A DNA stretch of 52,606 nt from contig JAFQLU010000079.1 in NCBI GenBank assembly GCA_017396465.1, forward strand, positions 1-52,606, given 5' to 3'. This document shows, one piece after another, positions 1 through 9,487 of the stretch (position 1 is the stretch's first letter; each line of letters starts with the position of its first letter). A program made the position numbers and the translations under genes. The DNA is from Clostridia bacterium. GTDB taxonomy: Bacteria > Bacillota > Clostridia > UBA1381 > UBA9506. The notes below the pieces were generated by a model. It did no database searches. It worked only from the letters and a program-made list of their open reading frames with translations, and was not told the DNA's origin.

Positions 1-2607
1 ATAAGATATATCGGCACAATCCGACAAAATAATCGGAAGATAGGATGCAAAGTAAATCGCCAGCGGAATGATAACAAAGAACAAAACCGCCGCCAGAAGC
101 GTTTTTACCGTGTTGGGCACAAAGGTGCGGATGACTTTTTCGCTGTCTCCCACCAATCGTCCGTCCTTTGCCGCGCGGTACTCCGAAAACCGACGGAATA
201 AGGTGGCAAAAAACATCACGCACAAGCCGATGCCGGCATACACACCCTGCCATTTCACCGCAATGCCGATGCCGAAGAACAATCCGCTTAAAAACAGAGG
301 CAACAGCGTCTTTTTTACACCGGTCTGGTAAAAGTTCAGCCGGATGAACCGATACATGAAGCCGTACATCAGCATCACGAAAAACGCCGTGTAGGAATCA
401 ATGGTTGCAAGCCTTGTCTGCGCAAGGTGCATAAAGTCAAAGGTAAAAATCGCGCAGGCAAAAAACGCCCATTTGGTGGTTTTTAAAAGCTGTTTTGCCA
501 GCATATACACCGCCGGCACCATCAAAACGCCGCACAAGGTTCCGAAAAACCGCCAGCCAAAGGGATTCATGCCAAAGAGCATAATGCCAAGGCCTATAAT
601 CAGCTTGCCCAAAGGCGGATGCGTGTTTTCATAAGGCCACATACCATGGATATATTCATAAGCGGTACGGGGGTGATACACCTCGTCAAAATAGGTGCCG
701 TCGTACCATGTGTATTCATAAAGCGCGGTGTCGGGCTCATCGAATAAAGCCTGTGCCGTGTCATTTCCCTGATACACCGCTTTCGGCAGAAGTAATCTTT
801 GATTTTCATCGTAGCAGGCGATTTCTTCCATATAGAAATTTCCCTCGTCCACGGAAATCTTCAGATATCTGCCTGCTTCGTCTGCATAAAAGCCTGTCCA
901 GTCGAACACGGAATCTACCGTAAGCTCGGTTTCATCGCCAAATACAAGCTCTGTTCCACCGGTAATATCTGCATTTCCGCCAAAGGAAACCGCCAGATTC
1001 CGCTCTACTTCGCTGTCGGAATCCCGTCTGTCGATCCAGCCAAGGAAAAAATTGACGCGATGAAACATTTGCTCCTCGCCAAAATCCAGAATGACGCTTT
1101 CCTGCGGCTCCGTGGGGAACCATCCGGATTCCGGTGCCTTAAGTGAGCCTAAATGCCAGAATGCAGACACACCGTAAACCAAGGTCAGAACCAACATAAT
1201 AAATACATCTTTCCGGGTATACCGCACCGATTGTTTCGGCGGCTTGATGCACAGAATTTTAGGCGGAAGAGCTTCTGCATGTTTTCTTTCATCCCATATT
1301 ATCATGCGGAACCATATAGCCGCAAGATACACATAAAGCGCAATGTGTACCCAGGATACAGCAATAAACGCACCTTCGGAAAATGTGATAATTTCTTCGT
1401 TGTCCAAAAGCACCAGCCCCGTCTGCAAAAAGCTGATAACAGAGGTGGCACCGAATGCAAAGAGCATTCTTTTATCTTTCGTAATGATATACGTAATCAG
1501 CAAAATCAAAATCAGCGGAAACAGATACCGTTCATGCATCATATGAGCCGTCATATAAATGCTGATGACGGTGAATCCGCCGAGCATAAACACGGCAGAA
1601 CGGTTTTTGGAGAAAAGCACACCGCCGCCTACCGCCAGAGAAGTGAGAATAATTCCGATAAATCCCCAGCTTTTATAGGAGATTCCCAAAAAGGTGAGGG
1701 TTACATCCTCCCAGTTCAAGCCAAACGCACCGAAGAAGTTGGTTGCGTTTAAGGATGCGTAAGGGTACTGCCCTGCCGCATCGGTATACAGACTGAAAAA
1801 CCGTGGAAAGTCCAGCCCGAAAATGGGAACGGCGCTTAAAAATACTACCACCGCCGAAAGTCCTAATCCTGCCAAACAATGAAGAAGTGTTATTATTTTC
1901 TTCTCTTCCTTCATTTCTGTTATCACATCAAAAAGAGCGCAAAAACCCAGAAGCGGCAGGAAAATCAGCATCTGCGGTTTTGTGAGCATGCCCACCGTAA
2001 AAGCAAGCACGCCCTGCATGTACCGTTTCCGGTACACGGCATATAACAGCCAAAAAATAATTAAGGTATATAATCCGTCAATCTGTCCCCAGAAAACGGA
2101 GTTTAACACATATGCGGGATTTACCAGCATCAGAAGTCCTAAAATATTTGCCTGACGGGGTGTGGTTTCCCTGCTTGCTATGCGGTACACCAGCAGCACC
2201 GTAGCCGCGTCCGCTAAAATGGGCACCAGCTTAATCAGCGCAATGTATAAATCCGTGCCGTAAGTAATGTGGAATCTTCCGCAGAATCTGCCGATGATTG
2301 TCAGCACATACAAATAAAGCGGCGGATAATCCACATAATAATTAGCGCCCGTCTCCCCGTAAAACTCGGTAACGCTTTCGTACCGTCCTAAATCTGCCCA
2401 CGCCGTAAACAGGCTCATGTCGGAGGAATGACCGTAAAACTGCGGCGAAAGCCATATTTTAAAAGCCGTAACCAACAAAACAGCCGCAGCAAAAAAGAAC
2501 GGCTCCGATTTTCTGCCGTTTAAAAGAACATTTTCACTTTTTAGCACTCTGTTTGCTCCGAAAAGCAAAAGAACATAAAGAGCCGCGTAAATGGTTAAGT
2601 TGTTCAA
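1..2607 (-). CDS. Large membrane glycosyltransferase, GT-C type with C-terminal PMT (GT39) domain, partial
   Basis: The reading frame is open for 869 codons and runs off the window start, so the C-terminus is missing. It begins at TTG 2607, with GGAGG placed 7 bases upstream. The first ~450 residues form a polytopic membrane domain with an early acidic loop (SDMSLFTAWADLGRY, then YYVDYPPLY) typical of lipid-carrier-dependent GT-C transferases. Residues ~489-625 are hydrophilic and beta-rich, resembling a discoidin-like domain. From ~630 comes a PMT-family start (FDEVYHPRTAYEYIHG, THPPLGKLIIGLG) followed by membrane segments. By family, such enzymes move a sugar from a polyprenyl-phosphate donor to an acceptor outside the membrane. 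Two GT-C modules in one chain is the odd feature. It is last visible in the ddl-to-protease operon. Donor and acceptor are unknown. Confidence 0.85.
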   Translation of the reverse strand, partial: MNNLTIYAALYVLLLFGANRVLKSENVLLNGRKSEPFFFAAAVLLVTAFKIWLSPQFYGHSSDMSLFTAWADLGRYESVTEFYGETGANYYVDYPPLYLYVLTIIGRFCGRFHITYGTDLYIALIKLVPILADAATVLLVYRIASRETTPRQANILGLLMLVNPAYVLNSVFWGQIDGLYTLIIFWLLYAVYRKRYMQGVLAFTVGMLTKPQMLIFLPLLGFCALFDVITEMKEEKKIITLLHCLAGLGLSAVVVFLSAVPIFGLDFPRFFSLYTDAAGQYPYASLNATNFFGAFGLNWEDVTLTFLGISYKSWGFIGIILTSLAVGGGVLFSKNRSAVFMLGGFTVISIYMTAHMMHERYLFPLILILLITYIITKDKRMLFAFGATSVISFLQTGLVLLDNEEIITFSEGAFIAVSWVHIALYVYLAAIWFRMIIWDERKHAEALPPKILCIKPPKQSVRYTRKDVFIMLVLTLVYGVSAFWHLGSLKAPESGWFPTEPQESVILDFGEEQMFHRVNFFLGWIDRRDSDSEVERNLAVSFGGNADITGGTELVFGDETELTVDSVFDWTGFYADEAGRYLKISVDEGNFYMEEIACYDENQRLLLPKAVYQGNDTAQALFDEPDTALYEYTWYDGTYFDEVYHPRTAYEYIHGMWPYENTHPPLGKLIIGLGIMLFGMNPFGWRFFGTLCGVLMVPAVYMLAKQLLKTTKWAFFACAIFTFDFMHLAQTRLATIDSYTAFFVMLMYGFMYRFIRLNFYQTGVKKTLLPLFLSGLFFGIGIAVKWQGVYAGIGLCVMFFATLFRRFSEYRAAKDGRLVGDSEKVIRTFVPNTVKTLLAAVLFFVIIPLAIYFASYLPIILSDCADISY

Positions 2608-2630
2608 GCTGTTCCTCCGATAATGCGGGA

Positions 2631-2649
2631 GGGAGCCTTAAAAGCTCCC
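2631..2649 (-). other. Intercistronic hairpin
   Basis: GGGAGC and GCTCCC pair around a 7-base loop between the S41 protease stop and the glycosyltransferase start. No U-run follows it on the minus strand, so it looks more like an mRNA processing or stability element than a terminator. Confidence 0.35.
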
Positions 2650-2669
2650 TTTCCACATCTTTTATTTCT

Positions 2670-3851
2670 TTACTGCTTGATTTCATCGTACAGTGTTTCC
2701 ATCGCCGTGCGCAGCTGGTCATCCTGCGAAATCTCCAGCGATGAGATATCTGCTTTTAAGTCATCAGGCAGATCTACCTCAATATCAGGGGTAATGCCCT
2801 TTTTATCAATACAATCCCCCTTAGGCGTGTAGAACCTGGAGTCGGTAAGATAAATTGCCGTATCCTCCGAAAGCATATACGGTCTTTGTCCTACCGCTTT
2901 ACCATAGGTCTTCATTCCCACAATTTTCGCCACGCCCAGAGCCTGGGTACTGCCTGCCATCAGCTCTGATGCACTGGCTGTGCCTTCGTTGACCAGAATT
3001 ACCATAGGAATATTGATCCATTTGGCGTCGGAATAAAAATACTCCCGTTCGCCTTTGTTGTTCTCTAAATAAGCAATTGTGCCCTTGGGCAGAAGCTTAT
3101 CCGTCATGCGGATCACGCTGTCGGCATAGCCGCCGGGGTTGCTTCTTAAGTCGATAATCAGTCCTTTTGCCCCGTTTTGCAAAACATAGGACAACCCTTC
3201 GTCAAATTCGTCCACTGTTCCCATTTTAAAGGAAGAAATGCGGATATAGCCTACGTTATCATCCAGCATTTTGTGAGATACCGTATCCAGAGGGATAATA
3301 TCCCTTATAATGTCTATCTCCAGCTCTTTTCCGTTTCGTAAAATATACATCTTAACAGAGGAGCCTTTTTTTGCTTCATCTCCGCGAATGTGATCAATCA
3401 CGGCATCGTAGCTTTCCGCCGTAACCTTCAGATTGTCCACCTTAGTGATAACATCCCCCGGCAGAATTCCCGCTTTTTGTGCAGGAGATCCGTCGGTGGG
3501 TGCAATAACGACGAGCTGATCTGCCTCGGTATCATACGACACGGTTACGCCAACACCTATATACTCCTCTTCCATCGTTTCCGCATAAGAATCGAATGCG
3601 GTTTCGTTCAGGTAGGAGGAATAGGGATCCTCCAGGCTGGCAACCATGGCAGTGATGGCATAGTCCTCCATCTTTTTCTGTTGCTCTTCTGTCAAAGGGT
3701 CCACATAGCACTCCGAAATAATATCCCTTGCTATGGAAATTGTATCATAGTTGCCGTGCAAAGCCCAAACAATAAATCCGACACAAACACAGAGCAATGT
3801 GGCAAAAAAAGTTACAATTGCCGTCAGTATGATATGTTTTTTGCTAAACAA
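2670..3851 (-). CDS. S41 family C-terminal processing peptidase (CtpA-like)
   Basis: This 393-residue protein has one N-terminal membrane anchor (residues ~8-30), a PDZ domain (~100-185) and a tail-specific protease domain. The catalytic Ser is in NEGTASASELMAG and the general-base Lys in KTYGKAVGQ, so it should be active. Family members cleave exported proteins near their C-termini on the outer face of the membrane. It starts at TTG 3851, with AGGAG 11 bases upstream; no nearer Met fits. It lies 21 bases after the M23 gene, in the same operon as a second S41 protease, which suggests joint control of cell-wall hydrolysis. It lacks the peptidoglycan-binding tail of its paralogue. Confidence 0.92.
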   Translation of the reverse strand: MFSKKHIILTAIVTFFATLLCVCVGFIVWALHGNYDTISIARDIISECYVDPLTEEQQKKMEDYAITAMVASLEDPYSSYLNETAFDSYAETMEEEYIGVGVTVSYDTEADQLVVIAPTDGSPAQKAGILPGDVITKVDNLKVTAESYDAVIDHIRGDEAKKGSSVKMYILRNGKELEIDIIRDIIPLDTVSHKMLDDNVGYIRISSFKMGTVDEFDEGLSYVLQNGAKGLIIDLRSNPGGYADSVIRMTDKLLPKGTIAYLENNKGEREYFYSDAKWINIPMVILVNEGTASASELMAGSTQALGVAKIVGMKTYGKAVGQRPYMLSEDTAIYLTDSRFYTPKGDCIDKKGITPDIEVDLPDDLKADISSLEISQDDQLRTAMETLYDEIKQ

Positions 3852-3872
3852 CGTTTTTGCATCTCCTTCAAA

Positions 3873-5027
3873 CTATTTCAGGTATGCCATAGGATCAGTG
3901 GTTTTACCATTCAGGAGCACCTCAAAATGCAGATGGTTACCGGTGGAGTTACCGGTTGTACCGACTAAGGCAATAACCTGTCCGCGCGTTACCTTCTGCC
4001 CCTTGGTTACCAGAAGCTTTCTTGCATGACCATACAGCGTGGAAACACCGTTTCCGTGGTCGATGATAACGCAGTTACCGTAACCACCGTTCCAGGTTGC
4101 ACGGATAACCGTTCCAGCTTCTGCCGCCAAAATGTTGGTGCCGCCGGGCGCCGCCATATCCACACCGCTATGGAACTTCTTCGTTTTATAAATGGGATGG
4201 ATACGGTATCCGTAGGGAGAAGAAATTCTGGTGTAGCTGGGAGCCGGCCAACAGAACTTCCCACCGGTGTATTTTACCGTGGGAGTTGTGCTCTTGGAAA
4301 GCTCCGGTGCAACAGAGTTTTTCAGTTTTTCTTCCTCTGCACGCGCCGCTTCATATACTTTTTTGTACTTTTCAATATCTGCGTCCAGCGTTTTCGTCAA
4401 CGCTTCTTTTTCTTCCAGCTTGTCCTGCAGGGTATTTTCCTTATCAGCCGCAATCACTCTTGCTTCTTCCTGCTCGGCTTTTCTGGTTTCCACAACGGCT
4501 TTTGCCGCTTCTACACCGTTTTTCAGCTCCACCATTTCGTCGATAGCCGCCATGTCGTGCTGCGTGATTTCATGAATGGTTTCCAGATTAATCATAAATT
4601 CTGAAAAGCTTTTGGAGGACAAAAGAAGCTCCAGATAAGAAAGTGCAGAGGTTTCGTCCATAGAACGAAGCACCTGCTTGAAGGATTCGTCCTGCGCTTC
4701 GATATTCTTTTCGTATTCAGCAATTTCGTCCTCTTTGGTTTTAATTTCCGCATCCGCTTCTTCGATAATGGTGTCGATTTCGTAAATTTCTGTCTGGACA
4801 ATATCGATTTCGCGGTTTAACTGCTCACTCTGCGCCACCACATCGTCTTTCTGTTTTTCTGCCTGTTTGATTTTGTCCAGCGCTTCCTGCTTTTCCTTGC
4901 TGGCAGCTGTAATTTTTTCCTGAACGGTTGCAGCGAATACATGTCCTGCATCAAATCCTGTCAGACAGACAGGAGCGCACAGAACACACAGAAGCAATAC
5001 TGCAATCCATTTCTGTTTCATTTTCAT
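3873..5027 (-). CDS. EnvC/CwlO-like coiled-coil protein with M23 (LytM) peptidase domain
   Basis: A signal peptide (ending near AFA/GHVFAA, ~residue 33) is followed by a long coiled coil (~residues 35-240, heptads rich in Glu/Lys/Ala) and a C-terminal M23 domain with the zinc motifs HSGVDMAAPGG and HLHFEVLLNG. Known relatives cut peptide cross-links in peptidoglycan, or activate amidases, during septation and elongation, often under FtsEX control. ATG 5027 is 10 bases after AAAGGAG; TTG 5033 is an alternative start. It begins 8 bases after the stop of the upstream S41 gene and is followed by another S41 gene. No ftsE or ftsX is visible in the window. The zinc ligands look intact, so it is probably catalytic. 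Confidence 0.93.
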   Translation of the reverse strand: MKMKQKWIAVLLLCVLCAPVCLTGFDAGHVFAATVQEKITAASKEKQEALDKIKQAEKQKDDVVAQSEQLNREIDIVQTEIYEIDTIIEEADAEIKTKEDEIAEYEKNIEAQDESFKQVLRSMDETSALSYLELLLSSKSFSEFMINLETIHEITQHDMAAIDEMVELKNGVEAAKAVVETRKAEQEEARVIAADKENTLQDKLEEKEALTKTLDADIEKYKKVYEAARAEEEKLKNSVAPELSKSTTPTVKYTGGKFCWPAPSYTRISSPYGYRIHPIYKTKKFHSGVDMAAPGGTNILAAEAGTVIRATWNGGYGNCVIIDHGNGVSTLYGHARKLLVTKGQKVTRGQVIALVGTTGNSTGNHLHFEVLLNGKTTDPMAYLK

Positions 5028-5034
5028 AAACAAT

Positions 5035-6504
5035 CTACTCCTTTAAAAGCATCTCATAAGCCTTCTCGAACTGGCGGTCAACCTCCATCTCGGCTTTTGT
5101 GATTTCATTGTTCAGGGCATTTTGCGTTGTGTAGTCCATCACGCCGTACACAAACAATCCCACACTTTCCTGGAACTGCTCCGTTGCCTTTTGGGTTAAT
5201 GTATCAAACACGCCGTCCACCTTGCCGGGGAAATATCCTAAAACCTCCAGACGCTCCTCAATTGCCAGGACATCGTCAGCCCGGTCTCCCACAGAGTATC
5301 TGTCGCTGATGGTCATGGGCGTGAGATTGGATGCGTCATAAGGCACTATCGCATTTTTCACTCGAACATCCGGCGTGATGCCCACACCGTTGATTTTACC
5401 ACCGTCCGGTTTTGTAAACTCCGCAACGGAAAGCTTGATATCGCCCAAGGGCATTCCGGGAGGGCTGTTTAAAAGCATAAACTCCTGCATGCTTCCCTTA
5501 CCGAAGGTTTCTGTGCCAACCACCTTTGCCAGTCTTAAGTTCTGCATACAGCCTGCAAACAGCTCTGATGCGCTGGCACTGTTTTCATTGGCGAGAATGA
5601 TGATGTCGCGTTTCGGCTTTAAAGTAAAGCTCGCGTTGGACTTATATTCCATATTATAACGGGCATTGTTATACTCAATTTTGGTCAGCACTTTCCCCTT
5701 CGGAACAAACATGCTTAAAATATTGATAACGCTACTAAGCTCACCGCCGGGATTATCACGCACATCAATAATCATTTTTGTGATACCGCGTGTGCGGAAT
5801 TCTGCCAACACCTTTTCCATAGAATCAACGGTGCTGGAGGCAAAGTTACTGATATAAATATATCCCACATTGCCTTCTTCCACGGTATAACCCACAGTTT
5901 CCACGCCGATGGGGCGACGCACAATGGTCAGCGCAATCGCTTCCTCGCCGCGCAGAACCTTCAGGTTCACATGGGTTCCCGCTTCGCCTCGTACCATGGA
6001 GCTTACCTCATCGGTGTCTTTACCGACAATGTTTATGCCGTCTACCTCAAAGATAACATCCCCCACCTGCATGCCTGCTTCATACGCACTGCCGTCGGGA
6101 TTTACCTCTAAAACAGCAATGCCGTTTTCCGCCTGCTGGATGGTGACGCCGATGCCTACATAAATCTGGTCTACCGCATAAATGAACGCTTCCAGCTCTT
6201 CTCTGGTAAAATACTCGGAATATTTGTCCAACGTATCCGTTGCTGCGGTGATGGATCCTTCCAAAAGCTCGGGGTGTTCGCTCATCACATAGTCTAAAAC
6301 TGCCTCGTACATTGCTTCTTTGTCCGCGCCAAACCGATAATCCTTTGCAATCTGGTTAATAATTCCTTTTATGTAGCGCGCCGAAATTTTTCCGGCAATT
6401 TCATGCTCGGTCAGTTCGACTTCTTCCTCGGCAAAAGCCAATGCCGGAGTAACAAGCATCAGACCGGCAAGAAAAGCCGCTATGATTTTTTTCATTTTTT
6501 TCAC
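5035..6504 (-). CDS. S41 family peptidase with C-terminal peptidoglycan-binding domain
   Basis: This 489-residue exported protease starts at GTG 6504, 8 bases after an AAAGGAGG site. It has a signal peptide (KKIIAAFLAGLMLVTPALAFA), an alpha-helical N-terminal region, a PDZ domain (~120-205) and the S41 core with catalytic Ser in NENSASASELFAG and Lys in ETFGKGSMQ. The C-terminus (~395-470) carries a PG_binding_1 repeat (RLEVLGYFPGKVDGVFDTLT), which would hold it at the wall, as in Bacillus CtpA/CtpB-type proteases. Co-transcription with the M23 protein fits a role in limiting hydrolase activity, but that is inference. Confidence 0.93.
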   Translation of the reverse strand: MKKMKKIIAAFLAGLMLVTPALAFAEEEVELTEHEIAGKISARYIKGIINQIAKDYRFGADKEAMYEAVLDYVMSEHPELLEGSITAATDTLDKYSEYFTREELEAFIYAVDQIYVGIGVTIQQAENGIAVLEVNPDGSAYEAGMQVGDVIFEVDGINIVGKDTDEVSSMVRGEAGTHVNLKVLRGEEAIALTIVRRPIGVETVGYTVEEGNVGYIYISNFASSTVDSMEKVLAEFRTRGITKMIIDVRDNPGGELSSVINILSMFVPKGKVLTKIEYNNARYNMEYKSNASFTLKPKRDIIILANENSASASELFAGCMQNLRLAKVVGTETFGKGSMQEFMLLNSPPGMPLGDIKLSVAEFTKPDGGKINGVGITPDVRVKNAIVPYDASNLTPMTISDRYSVGDRADDVLAIEERLEVLGYFPGKVDGVFDTLTQKATEQFQESVGLFVYGVMDYTTQNALNNEITKAEMEVDRQFEKAYEMLLKE

Positions 6505-6540
6505 GATACAGCCTCCTTTCAAGGAATGCTTTTTTATTTC

Positions 6541-8232
6541 TTACATATGCTCCGGTGCGGCGATGCCCATTGCTGTCAGGGAGTTTTTGATAACCTGACC
6601 GCAGGATGCAACCAGCTTGAGGCGTGCTTCTGCCAAAGCCTTGTCCTCACAGTCTACCTTGCACGCACCGTAGAAGCCATGGAACGCAGATGCTAAATCC
6701 ATAGCATATTTTGTGATTTTGCTGGGTTCGCGGATGATAGCCGCCTGACGGATTTCTTCGGGGAATCTTGCGATTTCCTTCATCAGCTCGATTTCCTTGG
6801 GATCAGACAGTAAGGATGCGTCCAGCTCTTTAAAGGATTTTACGGTAACATCCTTGTTTGCCAGCATCTTGATAATACCGCAGATTCTTGCGTGTGCATA
6901 CTGCACATAGAATACCGGGTTATCGCTGGACTGGCTGACAGCCAGCTCCAAATCAAAGTCAAAATGGCTGTTTGCCTGACGGAGGTTAAAGAAGAATCTC
7001 GCCGCGTCCACGCCGATTTCTTCTAAAAGGTCACCTAAGGTGATAGCTTTACCGGTACGCTTGGACATTCTCACCGCCTCGCCGTCACGCACCAGACGCA
7101 CCAGCTGCATTAAGATGACTTCTAAACGGTCGGGTTCAACGCCCAGCGCCTGCATTGCAGCCTTAAGACGAGCCACATGACCGTGATGGTCTGCTCCCCA
7201 GATATCGATTGCGGTGTCAAAGCCGCGGTCAATCAGTTTGTTTTTATGGTATGCGATATCTGCCGCAAAGTAGGTTACAAATCCGTTTGCACGAACCAAA
7301 ACATCGTCTTTCTCCAGACCGAATTCCGTTGCCTTAAACCAGATAGCACCTTCTTTTTCGTAGGTGTAGCCGCGCTTTGTCAGCTCTTCCACGGTTTTCA
7401 TAACATCGTTTGCCTCGTGGAGCTTGCTTTCATGGAACCATACATCGTAGTTGATGCGGTATGCTTCCAGACCTGTTTTTAATGCATCGATATTTTTATA
7501 AAGTGTTTCTTCAATCAGCTTCTTCTTCAGCTCTTCATCGGGAGCATTCACATAAGCATCGCCGTGTTTTTCAGCAAACACCTTTGCATGTTCTTTTACA
7601 TCGTCGCCATGATAGCCGTCCTCGGGGAATTCCACGGCATCCTCGCCTAAAATCGCCTGACGGTATCTTGCCGCCAAAGACACAGCCAGCTTTTCAATCT
7701 GGTTGCCGGCATCGTTTACATAGAATTCTTTGGTCACTTCAAAGCCGGCTAAAGACATAATGTTAGCCAGGCAGTCGCCCAAAGCGCCGCCGCGGGCGTT
7801 ACCCATATGCATGGGGCCGGTGGGGTTTGCGCTGACGAATTCCACATTCACCTTTCTACCTGCGCCATAGTCGGTTCTGCCGAAATCTGCACCCTGCTCT
7901 TCCACCATTTCCAGAATACGGGTTACATATGCCGGGTCTAATTTGAAGTTGATAAAGCCTGCACCTGCCACAGATGCTTCCTTAATATAAGTACCCTCTG
8001 TTACCATCTCGGAAACAATGATATCCGCAATGGCTCTGGGTGCCATTCTTGCCTGTTTTGCCATCAGCATGGCTGTATTTACGGAAAAATCACCGAAGGA
8101 TTTTTCTCTGGGCTCTTCTATTGCATACGCAGGAATTTCTTCATAATTCAAGAGTCCCTTTTCTTTGGCAGAGGCTAAAGCATCCTCCGTCACTTTCTGA
8201 ATCAAGCCTTTGGTTTCTTCATATAATGTCAA
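6541..8232 (-). CDS. argS: Arginyl-tRNA synthetase
   Basis: ArgS (563 aa) attaches arginine to tRNA-Arg in the cytoplasm. It has the N-terminal Add-1 domain, a HIGH-type signature (ANPTGPMHMGNARGGALGD, ~residue 133), a KMSKS variant (VRMSKRTGKAI) and the DALR anticodon-binding C-terminus. Length is normal for the bacterial enzyme. It starts at TTG 8232 behind AAAGGTGG. It begins 2 bases after the DUF1934 stop, an arrangement also known in Bacillus (ywiB-argS), so the two are very probably cotranscribed and translationally coupled. Confidence 0.97.
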   Translation of the reverse strand: MTLYEETKGLIQKVTEDALASAKEKGLLNYEEIPAYAIEEPREKSFGDFSVNTAMLMAKQARMAPRAIADIIVSEMVTEGTYIKEASVAGAGFINFKLDPAYVTRILEMVEEQGADFGRTDYGAGRKVNVEFVSANPTGPMHMGNARGGALGDCLANIMSLAGFEVTKEFYVNDAGNQIEKLAVSLAARYRQAILGEDAVEFPEDGYHGDDVKEHAKVFAEKHGDAYVNAPDEELKKKLIEETLYKNIDALKTGLEAYRINYDVWFHESKLHEANDVMKTVEELTKRGYTYEKEGAIWFKATEFGLEKDDVLVRANGFVTYFAADIAYHKNKLIDRGFDTAIDIWGADHHGHVARLKAAMQALGVEPDRLEVILMQLVRLVRDGEAVRMSKRTGKAITLGDLLEEIGVDAARFFFNLRQANSHFDFDLELAVSQSSDNPVFYVQYAHARICGIIKMLANKDVTVKSFKELDASLLSDPKEIELMKEIARFPEEIRQAAIIREPSKITKYAMDLASAFHGFYGACKVDCEDKALAEARLKLVASCGQVIKNSLTAMGIAAPEHM

Positions 8233-8234
8233 GA

Positions 8235-8663
8235 TTAGTCCACCTTTCTTATGTATACATGCAAATTATTTCTTACCGGTTCTGTGCCGTTCAGCTGAAT
8301 AAAATAATCCAGCTCCACTTCACCGCCGTTTTCATCTATTTCCACACGCATATGGTTGGTGTAGATATCAATATTCAGGCTTCCGTGGGGCGTTCTGTAT
8401 ATCCCCGTATACTGCTTGCTTGGCGAAAATACCATCTGGGATGCCACATTTCCTTTGGCAAAACGAATCATGGATATCTGATCGTTTTTGATTTTTAAAG
8501 TGGTTGTGGTTTTGTCATATCCCGTGATTTCGCTGCCCTCATAAGACACATAGTATTTACCGCCCTGCATCGTATATTTTCCTGCAGTGGTCAACTCAAA
8601 GTTGTCACTCTCGCCGTCAATCATCTGTCTGCCCGACAGCGTGATCCATGCGTTGGTTTCCAT
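8235..8663 (-). CDS. DUF1934 (YwiB-like) beta-barrel protein
   Basis: A small 142-residue protein of the DUF1934/YwiB family, recognised by its pattern (ITLSGRQ near the start, YYVSYEGSEITGYDKTTTTL, then MVFSPSKQYTGIYRTPHGSL and a YFIQLNG end) and its position just upstream of argS. Family structures are calycin-like barrels; no biochemical role is established to my knowledge. ATG 8663 is 7 bases after GAGGAG, which overlaps the murI stop, so translation is coupled to murI. It has no signal peptide or membrane segment. Confidence 0.9.
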   Translation of the reverse strand: METNAWITLSGRQMIDGESDNFELTTAGKYTMQGGKYYVSYEGSEITGYDKTTTTLKIKNDQISMIRFAKGNVASQMVFSPSKQYTGIYRTPHGSLNIDIYTNHMRVEIDENGGEVELDYFIQLNGTEPVRNNLHVYIRKVD

Positions 8664-8674
8664 TGTGCTTCTCC

Positions 8675-9487
8675 TCACATATATTTCTCTATATCAATCT
8701 GCTCCACGCCACCGGGAATCGGGCGGTTCAAAAACGCCGAGCCCAATGTCATAAAGTCCTCCGGACAGTCGCTGACATAGAATCTGTGCCGATGAGGAAC
8801 CGCTTCCCTGCACAGAAGATTCTGCTCCGTCAGATAGTCCTTCACAAATCCTGCCGTTACCTGACCGGGATCAATCAAAGTCACACCGTCTCCCATCACG
8901 GAAGCAATGGTTTCCTTTAATAACGGATAGTGGGTGCAACCTAAAACCAATGTATCTACGCCGAAATCGCGGATGCTTTCCAAATATTCTTCCGCCGCAA
9001 GACGGGCAATTTCGCCGGTTGTGTGCCCCGTTTCCACCAAAGGTACAAATAAAGGACAGGCAACAGACACTGTTTCAATGGCAGAGTCCTCCTCCGCAAT
9101 CAGCCGCGCATAAGCGCCGGAGCGGATGGAACCGTTGGTTCCGATGATGCCCACCTTTTTGTTTTTTGTGGCTGCCGCCGCCGCTTTTGCCGCCGCACTC
9201 ACCACGCCGAAGATGGGAACAGGAACCGTGCCGTCCACATGGGGCAGTGCGATGGTGCTTGCCGTGCCGCAGGCAATCACAATCATTTTGAGGTCAAAGG
9301 TGTTTAAAAACGCAATATCACTTTTCGTATATTTAATAATGGTTTCGTTGGATTTGGTTCCGTAGGGTACGCGCCCCGTGTCGCCGAAATACACAATCGG
9401 TTCATCCGGCAAAAGCTGCATCAGCTCTTTCACCGCCGTGAGCCCCCCAAGACCGGAATCAAATATTCCGATATATCTTTCAGGCAA
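8675..9487 (-). CDS. murI: Glutamate racemase
   Basis: MurI (270 aa) interconverts L- and D-glutamate and supplies D-Glu for the peptidoglycan stem peptide. The first motif FDSGLGGLTAVKEL and both catalytic cysteines (VIACGTAST and VLGCTHYPLL) are present, so the enzyme should be active. The start is TTG 9487, inside the 3' end of ddl (8-base overlap), with GGAGGGG upstream. The frame stays open 12 codons further, but those lie deep in ddl. Coupling to ddl puts two wall-precursor enzymes under one promoter. Confidence 0.96.
   Translation of the reverse strand: MPERYIGIFDSGLGGLTAVKELMQLLPDEPIVYFGDTGRVPYGTKSNETIIKYTKSDIAFLNTFDLKMIVIACGTASTIALPHVDGTVPVPIFGVVSAAAKAAAAATKNKKVGIIGTNGSIRSGAYARLIAEEDSAIETVSVACPLFVPLVETGHTTGEIARLAAEEYLESIRDFGVDTLVLGCTHYPLLKETIASVMGDGVTLIDPGQVTAGFVKDYLTEQNLLCREAVPHRHRFYVSDCPEDFMTLGSAFLNRPIPGGVEQIDIEKYM

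Noticed and set aside
1153-1752. Plus-strand 199-codon frame inside the glycosyltransferase
   Set aside because: It is antisense to a clearly coding frame, lacks a ribosome site and is rich in His, Arg and Gln as expected from a shadow frame.
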